Below are positions 18,419-26,230 of a DNA stretch of 64,000 bases, in pieces. Source of the DNA: Rubellicoccus peritrichatus (GTDB taxonomy: Bacteria; Verrucomicrobiota; Verrucomicrobiia; Opitutales; Cerasicoccaceae); contig NZ_CP136920.1 in the NCBI RefSeq assembly GCF_033100135.1, forward strand, positions 1,612,001 to 1,676,000, read 5' to 3'. Within the stretch, counting starts at the first letter, position 1. Every line of letters starts with the position of its first letter. The position numbers were made by a program, and so were the translations under genes. A model generated the notes under the pieces. The model was given only the letters and a program-made list of their open reading frames with translations, was not told the DNA's origin and made no database searches.

Positions 18419-19120
18419 TTAAGCACTCGCCATCTCCGTTTCGATTCTACCATCCCTGAGCTTGAGCACTTTGTCGCACTTCTTCGCCAGATCGAGGTCG
18501 TGGGTGACGAGGACGAGGGTCGTGCCTTTTTGCGCATTGAGATCGAAGAGTAAGTCTACGACATGGCCACCGTTGCTTCCATCTAGATTACCGGTCGGTT
18601 CATCAGCGAAAAGAATTTGCGGGTCATTGATAAAGGCACGGGCGAGGGCGACGCGTTGTTGTTCTCCGCCGGAAAGCTGAATTGGATAATGGGTCGTTCT
18701 TTTTCCAAGACCGACTTCATCCAGCAACTGCCTGGCCTTTGCTTCTGCGTTGTTGATACCTCTTAGTTCCAGAGGGACTGTGACGTTCTCGATCGCAGTG
18801 AGGGTGGGAATGAGCTGAAAGTTTTGAAAGACAAAGCCGACATTCTCTCCACGAAAAGCAGCCCGCCCGTCTTCGGTCAGGGCTTCGAGTTTGGTTTCCA
18901 AAAGTTCGACAGAGCCGGCACTGGGGATGTCGAGCCCTGCGCAAAGTCCCAGCAAGGTGGTTTTTCCGCTACCGGATGGACCGACAATGGCCAGGCTTTC
19001 ACCTTGCATAAGTTCGAAGTTAATTCCCTCCAGTACGGTCAGTTCGCTTTCGCCTGAGGCATAGGTTTTTTTGAGTCCGGATATTTGAATAACTATGGGT
19101 TTCTCTGAAGTCAGTGGCAT
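18419..19120 (-). CDS. ABC transporter ATP-binding protein, YbbA/LolD type
   Basis: A 233-residue ATPase. Walker A is GPSGSGKTT (about residues 43-51), the Q-loop lies in VFQNFQLIPTLTAIENV, the signature is LSGGEQQRVALARAF, and Walker B is ILFADEPTGNLD. The switch His is in LVLVTHDLDLAKKC. These are all intact. The MacB/LolD/YbbA subgroup is recognised by the PTGNLD segment and by pairing with an FtsX-like permease, here directly downstream. It powers the neighbouring permease from the cytoplasmic face. Confidence 0.95.
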   Translation of the reverse strand: MPLTSEKPIVIQISGLKKTYASGESELTVLEGINFELMQGESLAIVGPSGSGKTTLLGLCAGLDIPSAGSVELLETKLEALTEDGRAAFRGENVGFVFQNFQLIPTLTAIENVTVPLELRGINNAEAKARQLLDEVGLGKRTTHYPIQLSGGEQQRVALARAFINDPQILFADEPTGNLDGSNGGHVVDLLFDLNAQKGTTLVLVTHDLDLAKKCDKVLKLRDGRIETEMASA

Positions 19121-19337
19121 GGGTTCTTTATGGTGATGAGAAGTCAGACTAGGAAAGACTTAAGTCCTTAATCGGATAAAGCGAATTCTGAAACCTCATT
19201 TTGCGTCATGTCTTTGTCTTGGGGTGCTCTAGACAGCTCAAACGGCGTAAAGATCCTGTGATTAACCGCAAAGTGCGCAATGATCGCAGAGCTTTTACTT
19301 CGACTGGGCTCTGTTGTATGTCAGGTTGGACAAATTT

Positions 19338-19405
19338 ATTTAGACAGAATTAACTGAATTAAAGGGATTTTTTAGTAACACAATTCTGTTAATTCTGTCT
19401 GAAAT
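19338..19405. repeat. imperfect palindrome, AGACAGAATTAAC type
   Basis: Left arm ATTTAGACAGAATTAAC and right arm GTTAATTCTGTCTGAAAT form a 17-18 bp inverted repeat around a 33-bp AT-rich spacer. It lies in the 296-bp gap between the AraC gene and the ABC ATPase gene, both on the minus strand, close to the end of the AraC gene. Just before it, at about 19262-19290, ACCGCAAAGTGCGCAATGATCGCAGAG looks like a decayed copy of another periodic repeat. Confidence 0.7.
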
Positions 19406-19416
19406 CTGCAGTGCAT

Positions 19417-20334
19417 TTAAACTGCGTCAGGGTCCGTTTCACCGTCTGAGTTTCGGTATTCTGATGGGGTCATGCCTATATGTTGACGGAACCAGCGCGA
19501 AAAGCTGGATGTATGATTAAAGCCTGCAGCAAGGGCGATCTCCTTGATTTGCAAGCGTCGGTCCAGCAGCTCCCTCGAAATGCGTTTCAGTTGTAGATTG
19601 CCAAAATAGGCGCTGAGCGAAAGGCCGGTTTCCTGTCGGAATAACTCATCAATTCGCCGCCGGGATAAACCGGTGCTTTTCTGGATTGAGTTCCAGTCTA
19701 TGAGCTGGGCATTCTTCGACATTTCCATGGCGTGAATGGCTGCTTCTACCCGGGAATCTTTTGATGTCATGCGCTCAATTCTGGCACCGTGTTGTTCGGC
19801 AACACGGATAAAGCATGCCAGCCAAAGCTGAAAGAGGCCTCCTATCTCGAAATGCAATTCCACAGGCAATGAGTCACCCCAGTGCCGTGCCCGTTGCCAT
19901 TCGCAGGAATCGCCCATCAGGTTTTCCATGCTTTCCACCAGATCGTAGGCTTTCTGAGTGAGTTCATCGCACCCTTTGCCTGCCAGTATCTGACAGCGCG
20001 GGTTATTGATCAGATCCACCCCTTGTGGCCAGCGGGCAAGGAAGCCGACAGATAATACCCGTGTGCCGGGGACAAAGAACTGGTCGCGCACTCCTGGTCG
20101 GGGAAAAATCCATTGGCCTTCATCGGCATGAACCGTTTCACCATCTTGTGTCACCTTACAATGTCCATGAAGGACGAGCCACGCTCCCGTCGGAGGCCCG
20201 GCACTGGCTCTTTTCCAATTGTCTCGTTCGCTCTTTTCGGACTGATTCGCCCACAGGAGTCTCAAATTGAGTAAGTTCCAGTGCTGGATGTTATTGCTTT
20301 GAGAAATGAGTGTTTGAGGCGGGATTTCGGGCAT
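19417..20334 (-). CDS. AraC family transcriptional regulator
   Basis: A 305-residue regulator. The N-terminal half is a cupin-like ligand-binding domain (WLVLHGHCKVTQDGETVHADEGQW at about residues 52-75). The C-terminal AraC DNA-binding domain has two helix-turn-helix motifs: IDWNSIQKSTGLSRRRIDELFRQETGLS and IKEIALAAGFNHTSSFSRWFRQHIGMTPSEYR. The second matches the AraC family signature closely. The gene is divergent from a PEP-CTERM protein gene across a 473-bp gap. The inducer is unknown; verrucomicrobial AraC proteins with this cupin often control carbohydrate genes. Confidence 0.92.
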   Translation of the reverse strand: MPEIPPQTLISQSNNIQHWNLLNLRLLWANQSEKSERDNWKRASAGPPTGAWLVLHGHCKVTQDGETVHADEGQWIFPRPGVRDQFFVPGTRVLSVGFLARWPQGVDLINNPRCQILAGKGCDELTQKAYDLVESMENLMGDSCEWQRARHWGDSLPVELHFEIGGLFQLWLACFIRVAEQHGARIERMTSKDSRVEAAIHAMEMSKNAQLIDWNSIQKSTGLSRRRIDELFRQETGLSLSAYFGNLQLKRISRELLDRRLQIKEIALAAGFNHTSSFSRWFRQHIGMTPSEYRNSDGETDPDAV

Positions 20335-20807
20335 CAGAGTCAGGGAAGTTGAGCGAATCCTATTAAAGTATGTGTCTTTCAGGAGCTTGGCTACCCTGAT
20401 TTAGTCATAATTTTGGCGGCTTTGGTCGGCTCTAGTCTTGTGTCTGCTAAGCTCCTTTCAAACTACTTTTGCCACAGAGAGCACAGAGCAAAAAATAAAC
20501 ATATTCCTCTTGGCTGCGGATAAAATACGGATTTCCGCTGATAAATAGGGGATGCTTTGAATTCAATCCGCCTTCCATCACGCCGTTCTATAATCCAACA
20601 AGATAAAAAATACGGAGATTTGAAACACGTGCTATATCGCTACTGAAATTTGTATCATGAGGGGGGAGTGATAGCTCATTTTACCAGGATTTCGCGAGAT
20701 TTGTACAGTAATAGCCGAATCGGTATATTGCTTCTCAGTGACATAGCTACCTTCAGCCATGATACTTATCAATCGTTAAACAATACCTCCCTCAATTCCC
20801 TAAACAT
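20335..20807. other. 473-bp intergenic region between divergent genes
   Basis: Between the AraC gene and the PEP-CTERM gene. It holds a decayed palindromic element (20432-20547, listed separately) and about 250 bp of AT-rich sequence that presumably carries both promoters. No ORF of quality, RNA gene or clear operator was recognised. Confidence 0.6.
20432..20547. repeat. decayed miniature element, TAGT-TGTGTCTGCTAAG end
   Basis: CTAGTCTTGTGTCTGCTAAG followed by a CCACAGAGAGCACAGAG segment and a GCGGATAAAATACGGATTTCCGCTGAT segment. The same end (GTGTCTGCTAAG) and the same two internal phrases occur at 34050-34194, so both belong to one repeat family. No matching right end was found here, so the copy is probably truncated. 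Confidence 0.6.
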
Positions 20808-21584
20808 ATGAAAAGATACTCTATTTTATTAATGCTGGTCGCATCAGCGCTGACCGTGAATGCCCAGATTATTTACCAGGAAGATTTCGATGGCGATACA
20901 AGTGACCTTAATGGCACGGCTCCAAATATTGCTCCGGGTTCTGAGGTCTGGCAGGGTGCCTCAAGTTTTAAGCAAGACGGTTCCATCTCTGGTGGAGATT
21001 CATCCATCTTTTTACCGCTCACTTTGGATGTCAATACGACCTATGAGTTGACGCTGGGCTTTGATATGACGCTCAATAATGGATCGACATCCTGGTTTGC
21101 TCTTGGCTTTTCCTCTGATGCAGCAACTCCAAGCACGCGGAACTTTGCCAACACCGGGACTGACTCCCGGGATTGGTTCCTCGTTCGCCAGAATGGGAAT
21201 ACAGTCGCGTTTGGTGGTATCGCGGCGACGAACAAATGGTTTGATAGTGGATCAACTGCGCCTGGTCCTGTTGCGATTGGCACCGGCATGCAAATGACCA
21301 CAACTCTGACGACAGGAGCAACCTTGGCCGATAGCTCAATCAGCATGGCTGTAATAGATGCAAACTCGGCTACCTACGTGCTCGATCTCGATGATGGATC
21401 AGCAGCTACTTCCAGGAATGTTGATGCATCATCACTCACCTACATCGGTATTTCAGAAATCGCTGTCGTTGGGAGCCTGAACAGCTTTACCTTTGCGGCT
21501 ATTCCCGAGCCGTCAACTTATGCTTTACTGGCGAGCCTTCTTGGCTTGGCAGTGATTACACTACGACGTCGTCGTAACTACTAA
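20808..21584 (+). CDS. PEP-CTERM sorting domain protein
   Basis: A 258-residue secreted protein with a Sec signal peptide (hydrophobic residues 5-17, cleavage near Ala-Gln-Ile). The C-terminal sorting signal is IPEPSTYALLASLLGLAVITLRRRRNY: PEP motif, hydrophobic helix, Arg cluster, as processed by exosortase. The body is rich in Ser, Thr, Asp and Asn, with NNGSTSWFALGFSS and WFLVRQNGNTVAFGG. It resembles beta-sandwich, lectin-like surface proteins, but no catalytic motif is visible. It would be sorted to the cell surface or exported with exopolysaccharide. It follows a 473-bp gap and is followed by a terminator-like palindrome at 21602-21660. Confidence 0.92.
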   Translation: MKRYSILLMLVASALTVNAQIIYQEDFDGDTSDLNGTAPNIAPGSEVWQGASSFKQDGSISGGDSSIFLPLTLDVNTTYELTLGFDMTLNNGSTSWFALGFSSDAATPSTRNFANTGTDSRDWFLVRQNGNTVAFGGIAATNKWFDSGSTAPGPVAIGTGMQMTTTLTTGATLADSSISMAVIDANSATYVLDLDDGSAATSRNVDASSLTYIGISEIAVVGSLNSFTFAAIPEPSTYALLASLLGLAVITLRRRRNY

Positions 21585-21601
21585 TTTAGAAGATGAAATT
21601 A

Positions 21602-21660
21602 ACCACGGAGAGCACTGAGACACAGAGTTAATGGCTTTGTGCTTTTCCGTTCTCCGTGGT
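21602..21660. repeat. palindrome, ACCACGGAGAGCAC type
   Basis: ACCACGGAGAGCAC...TTCTCCGTGGT forms an inverted repeat 17 bp after the PEP-CTERM stop codon. Inside, CACGGAGAGCACTGAGACACAGAG shows a 9-bp periodicity shared with the palindromes at 34107, 45558 and 48082. It may double as a terminator for the PEP-CTERM gene. Confidence 0.75.
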
Positions 21661-21696
21661 GAAAAATGTTTTATTAGATCCGTTTGGAAATTGATA

Positions 21697-22497
21697 TCAC
21701 TCAATAAAACCATGAGCTTTCAGGAATGCTAACATGTGTGCGGTCGTAGCGTTGTAGTTCTCCCGATTGCTGAAATTGAAGAAACCATGGGGTTGATCTT
21801 CGTAGAGGTGGACTTCGCAGATACCTCCATTTTCTTCGATGCCTTTCTTGAAATTTTCTGCGACTGAAACCGGAATGAGCTCATCCTTGGTTCCCAGCAT
21901 GAAGACTGTGGGAGGAGGGTTTTCGCCAATGTTATGCATGGGGGAGAATGCCTCCCAATAGTCTTTCACTCTGTCATATCCATAACCGTCGGGACCATTA
22001 TCGACTACAGGATTGAAAAGCACGAGTGCGTTAGGGACAGGACTGACTGTGAGGTCATCGTTAGGTGAATCAAAATCTGTGATGAATGCAGTGGTTGCTG
22101 CAACATGCCCACCAGCTGATCCACCGCCAGCAATTATCTGATTGGGGTCTACGCCAAGCTCATTTGCATGAGCCCGGATCCAACGCATGGCAGACTTTCC
22201 GTCTTCAACTGATTTCCGGGGATCTGTCCCATGTCTTTTTTCGACCCGGTATTCGGCTGTTAGACCAACGATCCCATGTTTCGCAAGCAGTTCAGCATGT
22301 GGGAAAAACTGGCCAGGATTGCCGCCATACCAACCGCCTCCAAAGAAGAAGACGATTGCAGGTCTCGGACTTGTCGACTCCTCTTTGGGTTTAAAAATGT
22401 TTAGTTTTAGATCACCTTGTTGAGTCTCTTTGAAAACGGCTGATTCATTTGGTGTTATTGGGTGTTCCCGGGCTTGTGCTGGTTGACTTTGAAACAT
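21697..22497 (-). CDS. alpha/beta hydrolase (acetyl esterase type), signal peptide damaged
   Basis: A 266-residue alpha/beta hydrolase of the esterase/lipase (HSL-like) group. AIVFFFGGGWYGG gives the oxyanion-hole HGGG-like element. IIAGGGSAGGHVAA contains the nucleophile motif G-x-S-A-G-G, TVFMLGTKDELIPV carries the acid Asp, and DQPHGFFNF the catalytic His. Such enzymes often remove acetyl groups from polysaccharides. The ATG at 22497 lies inside what looks like a signal peptide: the in-frame codons upstream read AAALILLNFS, leading into MFQSQPAQA. An in-frame TAG at 22528-22530 cuts off any start further upstream. The protein may therefore be unexported, or the gene may be decaying. It follows the YghZ-like reductase gene on the same strand. 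Confidence 0.85.
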   Translation of the reverse strand: MFQSQPAQAREHPITPNESAVFKETQQGDLKLNIFKPKEESTSPRPAIVFFFGGGWYGGNPGQFFPHAELLAKHGIVGLTAEYRVEKRHGTDPRKSVEDGKSAMRWIRAHANELGVDPNQIIAGGGSAGGHVAATTAFITDFDSPNDDLTVSPVPNALVLFNPVVDNGPDGYGYDRVKDYWEAFSPMHNIGENPPPTVFMLGTKDELIPVSVAENFKKGIEENGGICEVHLYEDQPHGFFNFSNRENYNATTAHMLAFLKAHGFIE

Positions 22498-22538
22498 CGA
22501 AAAATTGAGGAGAATTAAGGCTGCGGCCTAGTGCTTGA

Positions 22539-23525
22539 TTACTTCAATATTATATCAATGGCGTCCAGTTCGGTTTCGTTTAATGGCGCGGCATTGATTG
22601 CTTCAAGGTTTTGGTCGAGTTGGGTGACACTACTTGCGCCAATCAAGACACTGGTTACCTGGGGCAAGCGCATGATCCATGACAGTGCCATGGCCGCTAG
22701 TGACTGGCCGCGTTGTTCAGCGATGTCATTTAATGCCTTGATCTTAGGAAGGTTATCTTGAACAGCTTTTTCCTTCAGGAAACCATGGCTTTTGGCAGCG
22801 CGCGAGTCTTCCGGGATGTCTTTCAGGTAGCGCTTCGTCAGCATCCCCTGGGCCAATGGCGAAAAGGGAATGCATCCGATGCCTTCTTCGTCCAGCACTT
22901 TGGTCAAACCATCTTCAATCCAGCGGTTGAGCATGTTGTAGACGGGTTGATGTATCAGGCAGGGAGCTCCCATTTCACGTAGAAGGCGGGCTGCTTCAGT
23001 TGTTTGCTCGGGGCTATAATTCGAAATTCCTGCATAGAGCGCTTTGCCGGATTTAACCGCATGGGCCAGAGCACCCATGGTTTCTTCCAATGGTGTATCA
23101 GGGTCGAACCGGTGCGAATAGAAAATATCCACGTAATCGATATCCATGCGCTTCAGGCTCTGATCCAGACTGGCCAGAAGATACTTTCGTGAGCCCCATT
23201 CGCCGTATGGACCAGGCCACATGAGATAACCAGCCTTGGTCGATATGACCAGTTCATCACGGTAGGCTCCCAGGTCGTTCTTCAACACCTTCCCAAAGTT
23301 GCTTTCGGCGGAACCTGGAGGCGGACCATAGTTGTTGGCCAGGTCAATGTGGGTGATGCCACGGTCAAAAGCACTCAGCAGAATCTCGCGAATACTGGTA
23401 TAAACATCAACGTCACCGAAATTGTGCCATAGGCCCAACGAAAGGCGTGGCAGTCTGAGGCCTGATCGGCCGCAGCGGTTGTAATGCATTGAAGAGTAAC
23501 GTTCCGGGTTGGCTTTGTGAGGCAT
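22539..23525 (-). CDS. aldo/keto reductase, YghZ (L-glyceraldehyde 3-phosphate reductase) type
   Basis: A 328-residue aldo/keto reductase very close in sequence pattern to E. coli YghZ/Gpr: NPERYSSMHYNRCGRSGLRLP at the start, GLWHNFGD, IDLANNYGPPPGSAE (catalytic Tyr), STKAGYLMWPGPYGEWGSRK (catalytic Lys), YVDIFYSHRFD (His) and LIHQPVYNMLNRWI. YghZ reduces L-glyceraldehyde 3-phosphate and methylglyoxal with NADPH. The ATG at 23525 gives the YghZ-like N-terminus; the longer frame adds seven residues. The downstream esterase gene begins 41 bp after its stop. Confidence 0.93.
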   Translation of the reverse strand: MPHKANPERYSSMHYNRCGRSGLRLPRLSLGLWHNFGDVDVYTSIREILLSAFDRGITHIDLANNYGPPPGSAESNFGKVLKNDLGAYRDELVISTKAGYLMWPGPYGEWGSRKYLLASLDQSLKRMDIDYVDIFYSHRFDPDTPLEETMGALAHAVKSGKALYAGISNYSPEQTTEAARLLREMGAPCLIHQPVYNMLNRWIEDGLTKVLDEEGIGCIPFSPLAQGMLTKRYLKDIPEDSRAAKSHGFLKEKAVQDNLPKIKALNDIAEQRGQSLAAMALSWIMRLPQVTSVLIGASSVTQLDQNLEAINAAPLNETELDAIDIILK

Positions 23526-23682
23526 AGTCGACCAGTTTTCCATCAAAAGTCAGAGTTCCAAGAAGAAAGAGAGGCTTATCTTCGTTTTTAGATATTTCCG
23601 TTGGATTTAAAAATCTCAGGGAGTGCGAATATCGTTGAGATTTTTCTGTATTTCGGCGGCAAGTTGTCTAATCTGGTGTCCA

Positions 23683-24141
23683 ATGGGTGTTGATACGCTG
23701 CGCAGTCGTGGACCGGAACCGGTTCGTCAGTTTTCTATTTTTGCCGATAACAAGGTCGGTCGCTTGAGCGACATCATCATGATGTTGGCTTCCAAGGACA
23801 TACACATTATGTCCGTTTGCACGATCGATACGACTGACGACTCGATTATTCGCCTGATTGTGGACTATTGGGAGCAGGCACGTGAGTTGTTTGATCAACA
23901 TGGCTATGGTTATTCCCTGACAGAAGTGATTGTGGCTGAAATTTTTTCAGAGCAACAGATCAAGGAAGTCACCTGTGCGCTCGTTCAAGCTGAAATCAAC
24001 ATCCATTACATTTATCCCTTATTGACTCGTCCTCATGGTAAGAGCGGTCTTGTTATCCGGTTGGAGGATAATGATTTAGCCAGGGATATTCTGACGCAAA
24101 AGGGCATTCCTGTTTTGGATCATAGCGAAATTGCCCGGTAA
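23683..24141 (+). CDS. tandem ACT domain protein
   Basis: A 152-residue protein made of two ACT-like ferredoxin folds. PVRQFSIFADNKVGRLSDIIMMLASKDIHIMSVCTIDT is a classic first ACT domain (beta-alpha-beta). LTEVIVAEIFSEQQIKEVTCALVQAEINIHYIYPLLT is the second. ACT pairs of this size usually bind an amino acid and regulate an enzyme or act alone. The ATG at 23683 precedes the first domain by 13 residues; an upstream start would add an unconvincing hydrophobic stretch. It is divergent from the YghZ-like gene. Confidence 0.85.
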   Translation: MGVDTLRSRGPEPVRQFSIFADNKVGRLSDIIMMLASKDIHIMSVCTIDTTDDSIIRLIVDYWEQARELFDQHGYGYSLTEVIVAEIFSEQQIKEVTCALVQAEINIHYIYPLLTRPHGKSGLVIRLEDNDLARDILTQKGIPVLDHSEIAR

Positions 24142-24466
24142 GCCAGATATCGAGATCGCCCTGAAGGTGGGTTTTCCAGATGCGCATCAATGTCGACACG
24201 TGGCATTTTTTATGCTTCAATTTATGATGTTCGGCCCGGATTAACGATCCGGGACATTGCTGGCAATGATGCATGACCACCTGCTTTTGAACGATTCTGA
24301 TAACGAAATTTCCTAAGAAAAAATTATAAACCTGGGTAGATTGACCGATCCACTATAGTGGAAAGTGTTGAGCTCACTTGCTCTACTAGGCTTGACCCAT
24401 TGGGCCTTTTCCCCCAGTTTTATAGCATATTCATTATACCCTCATACCTATCTATCATAATTAACA
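24142..24466. other. 325-bp gap with hairpin and 12-bp palindrome
   Basis: Between the ACT gene and the hybrid kinase gene. It contains a GC-rich hairpin CCCGGAT-TAACG-ATCCGGG at 24235-24253, without a T-tract, and the perfect palindrome CCACTATAGTGG at 24350-24361, nine bases after the start of a TTGACC that could be a -35 element. No gene is convincing; a 75-codon minus frame at 24053-24280 mostly mirrors the ACT gene end. Confidence 0.5.
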
Positions 24467-26011
24467 ATGGAAAAAATCCTTTTCGCAATTTTTGGCATTC
24501 TTCTGCTTGGAATTGGTGGCTGGTTGCTCTGGAGGCTCTTGGGATCATCCAAGACTAAGGAAAGCGAAGTCGAGAAGTTCGAACCCCTGGGCGATACACC
24601 GGTTGCTGCACCAGTAGGTGGACTGCTTGGCGATGTCGCCAGTGGCCCATCAGAAGAAGTCACCGTTTTTGGAGAAACCCCTATTTCATCTGCGTCAACA
24701 GGCGAGACGGCACCCCAATCTCCACAATCTGAATCCGCTTATGAGTCTGCTGAACCCGTTTCTGAGGAAGTGGCAACCTCGGCTTCCATGCCGGCGGCAG
24801 TGGCACCACCTCCATCAGTTAAGGCAGCCCCTGAAAAGAAGTTGACTCAGTCAGACGATATTCTTTTTGCAACATTGTCCCACGAGCTGAGAACGCCACT
24901 CAATGGGATTCTTGGCATGATCCAATTGATGCGTTCTGAGTTACAGGATGAGCGGATGGGCGTGGTTGAGGCTGGTGCCCGGCATATGCTCTCACTCCTT
25001 GAGAACTTGGTTAACCTGAAAAAAGTCCAGGAAGGTAAACTCGAAGAATATCGCGAATGGGTTAGCCCAAAGGAGATTGCTGAAGAATTGAGGAAAAACC
25101 TGCGCTTCCGCGCTGAATCGCGTGGCTTGGATTTGGTTGTCGACCATGATGAGAACCCCAATGCACGTGTGCGGGCTGACCGTGCGCAATTGGTATCCAT
25201 TTTTGAGAATCTTATTTTGGCTTCATTGGAAAAGAGTGAGGTCATATCCCGTGACGAAAACGAGCAGCTGTCTTTAAAGTGGCGGGTGAGTGGTGAGGAG
25301 ATGTCTCTCGAAATCAAAAACCCTCTGGAGCTTTATACAAAAGAACGTTTAGAGAAAACAGAGAACATTTTCTCAGATCGCACCGGAGATGCGCAGCCAC
25401 GTATTTTGATTGAAACCCTGCTTTGGGCTGTTGCCAATGGCTTAATCGAGCGCAGCAATGGGTCGTTGAATTTCATCGAAGTTCCATCAGGTGGAGTCGT
25501 AACGAAAGCTGCCTTTACTTTTGAGCAGATGAATGTTTCGAGCAATCTGACCCGTGCTCCTATGGGCAACCTTAGCCTTCGCAAGGATAAGGACTCACTT
25601 TCAGGCATGAATGAGAGTCTTCACATCCTGATTGCTGAGGATGACCCACTCAATCAAAGGGTGCTGAGCTATATGCTTAAGAAGATGGGGCATCGCTTCA
25701 CTGTCAGCAACAATGGTCAGGAGGCTGTTGAAGCGGTTAAGGCCGATGAAAGCATAGAAATGGTCTTGATGGATATTGATATGCCGATTGTTGACGGAGT
25801 GGGGGCAACTCAAGCTTTGAGGAACGGTGATGCAGGCCCTCACGGCAAAACCATTCCGATTACTGCTGTAACTGCCTTCAGTAGTACTACAAATCAAGGG
25901 CAATTCCGAAGATCCGGTATGGATTTCTTTATTGCCAAACCAATTTCAACTGAGACTCTAAGGGCTGTAATATGGGAAGTTGTAAGTCAACGCCGCCAGA
26001 AGGTATCTTAG
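24467..26011 (+). CDS. hybrid histidine kinase with degenerate ATPase domain and receiver domain
   Basis: A 514-residue protein. One transmembrane helix (about residues 4-25) is followed by a low-complexity Ser/Pro/Glu linker (to about 128). The DHp domain has the H-box ATLSHELRTPLNG with His139. The ATPase-like region (about 198-355) lacks key residues: the N-box reads ENLILASLEK, with Ala252 where Asn is expected, and no DxGxG is visible (LEIKNPLELYTKE at that point). The C-terminal receiver (386-505) is intact: Glu391-Asp392-Asp393, phospho-acceptor Asp436 in LMDIDMP, Thr469 and Lys491. It probably cannot bind ATP normally and may act as a phosphatase or phosphorelay platform. There is no periplasmic sensor domain. 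Confidence 0.9.
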   Translation: MEKILFAIFGILLLGIGGWLLWRLLGSSKTKESEVEKFEPLGDTPVAAPVGGLLGDVASGPSEEVTVFGETPISSASTGETAPQSPQSESAYESAEPVSEEVATSASMPAAVAPPPSVKAAPEKKLTQSDDILFATLSHELRTPLNGILGMIQLMRSELQDERMGVVEAGARHMLSLLENLVNLKKVQEGKLEEYREWVSPKEIAEELRKNLRFRAESRGLDLVVDHDENPNARVRADRAQLVSIFENLILASLEKSEVISRDENEQLSLKWRVSGEEMSLEIKNPLELYTKERLEKTENIFSDRTGDAQPRILIETLLWAVANGLIERSNGSLNFIEVPSGGVVTKAAFTFEQMNVSSNLTRAPMGNLSLRKDKDSLSGMNESLHILIAEDDPLNQRVLSYMLKKMGHRFTVSNNGQEAVEAVKADESIEMVLMDIDMPIVDGVGATQALRNGDAGPHGKTIPITAVTAFSSTTNQGQFRRSGMDFFIAKPISTETLRAVIWEVVSQRRQKVS

Positions 26012-26211
26012 ACCTTCAATTAATTCACAAAGCGGAGACGTTGGGTTGTGGGACTTCTGTACACCGGGTTGCCAATTATCTGGCGTCCTATGTTAGCTTG
26101 GCGAAACTTTACACCGAGTCTGATAGTTCTAATGAGGCCGCCATTCTCTGTGATCTACGCAAGGCGGAATGCAGATTACGAAAATTGGTTAATGAGCCTA
26201 GTTCCGTATGA
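25972..26211 (+). CDS. possible small protein overlapping the kinase gene
   Basis: A 79-residue frame that starts inside the last 40 bp of the hybrid kinase gene and runs to 26211. The sequence (SVHRVANYLASYVSLAKLYTESD, then AAILCDLRKAECRLRKLV) is helical and amphipathic and looks protein-like, but it has no family I recognise. It could be a coupled small gene, or an accidental frame in the 219-bp space before the convergent lnt gene. Confidence 0.3.
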   Translation: MGSCKSTPPEGILDLQLIHKAETLGCGTSVHRVANYLASYVSLAKLYTESDSSNEAAILCDLRKAECRLRKLVNEPSSV

Positions 26212-26230
26212 CGGCGCTTTATTTCTTAAG

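Noticed and set aside
22528-22530. programmed amber readthrough or recoding in the esterase gene
   Set aside because: There is no recognisable start codon before the TAG that would give a product needing readthrough; a degenerate signal peptide is simpler.
24053-24280. 75-codon minus-strand frame, His/Cys-rich start (HHCQQCPG)
   Set aside because: A third of it is antisense to the ACT gene, and the Cys/His pattern is not a complete zinc site. It could be real but cannot be supported.
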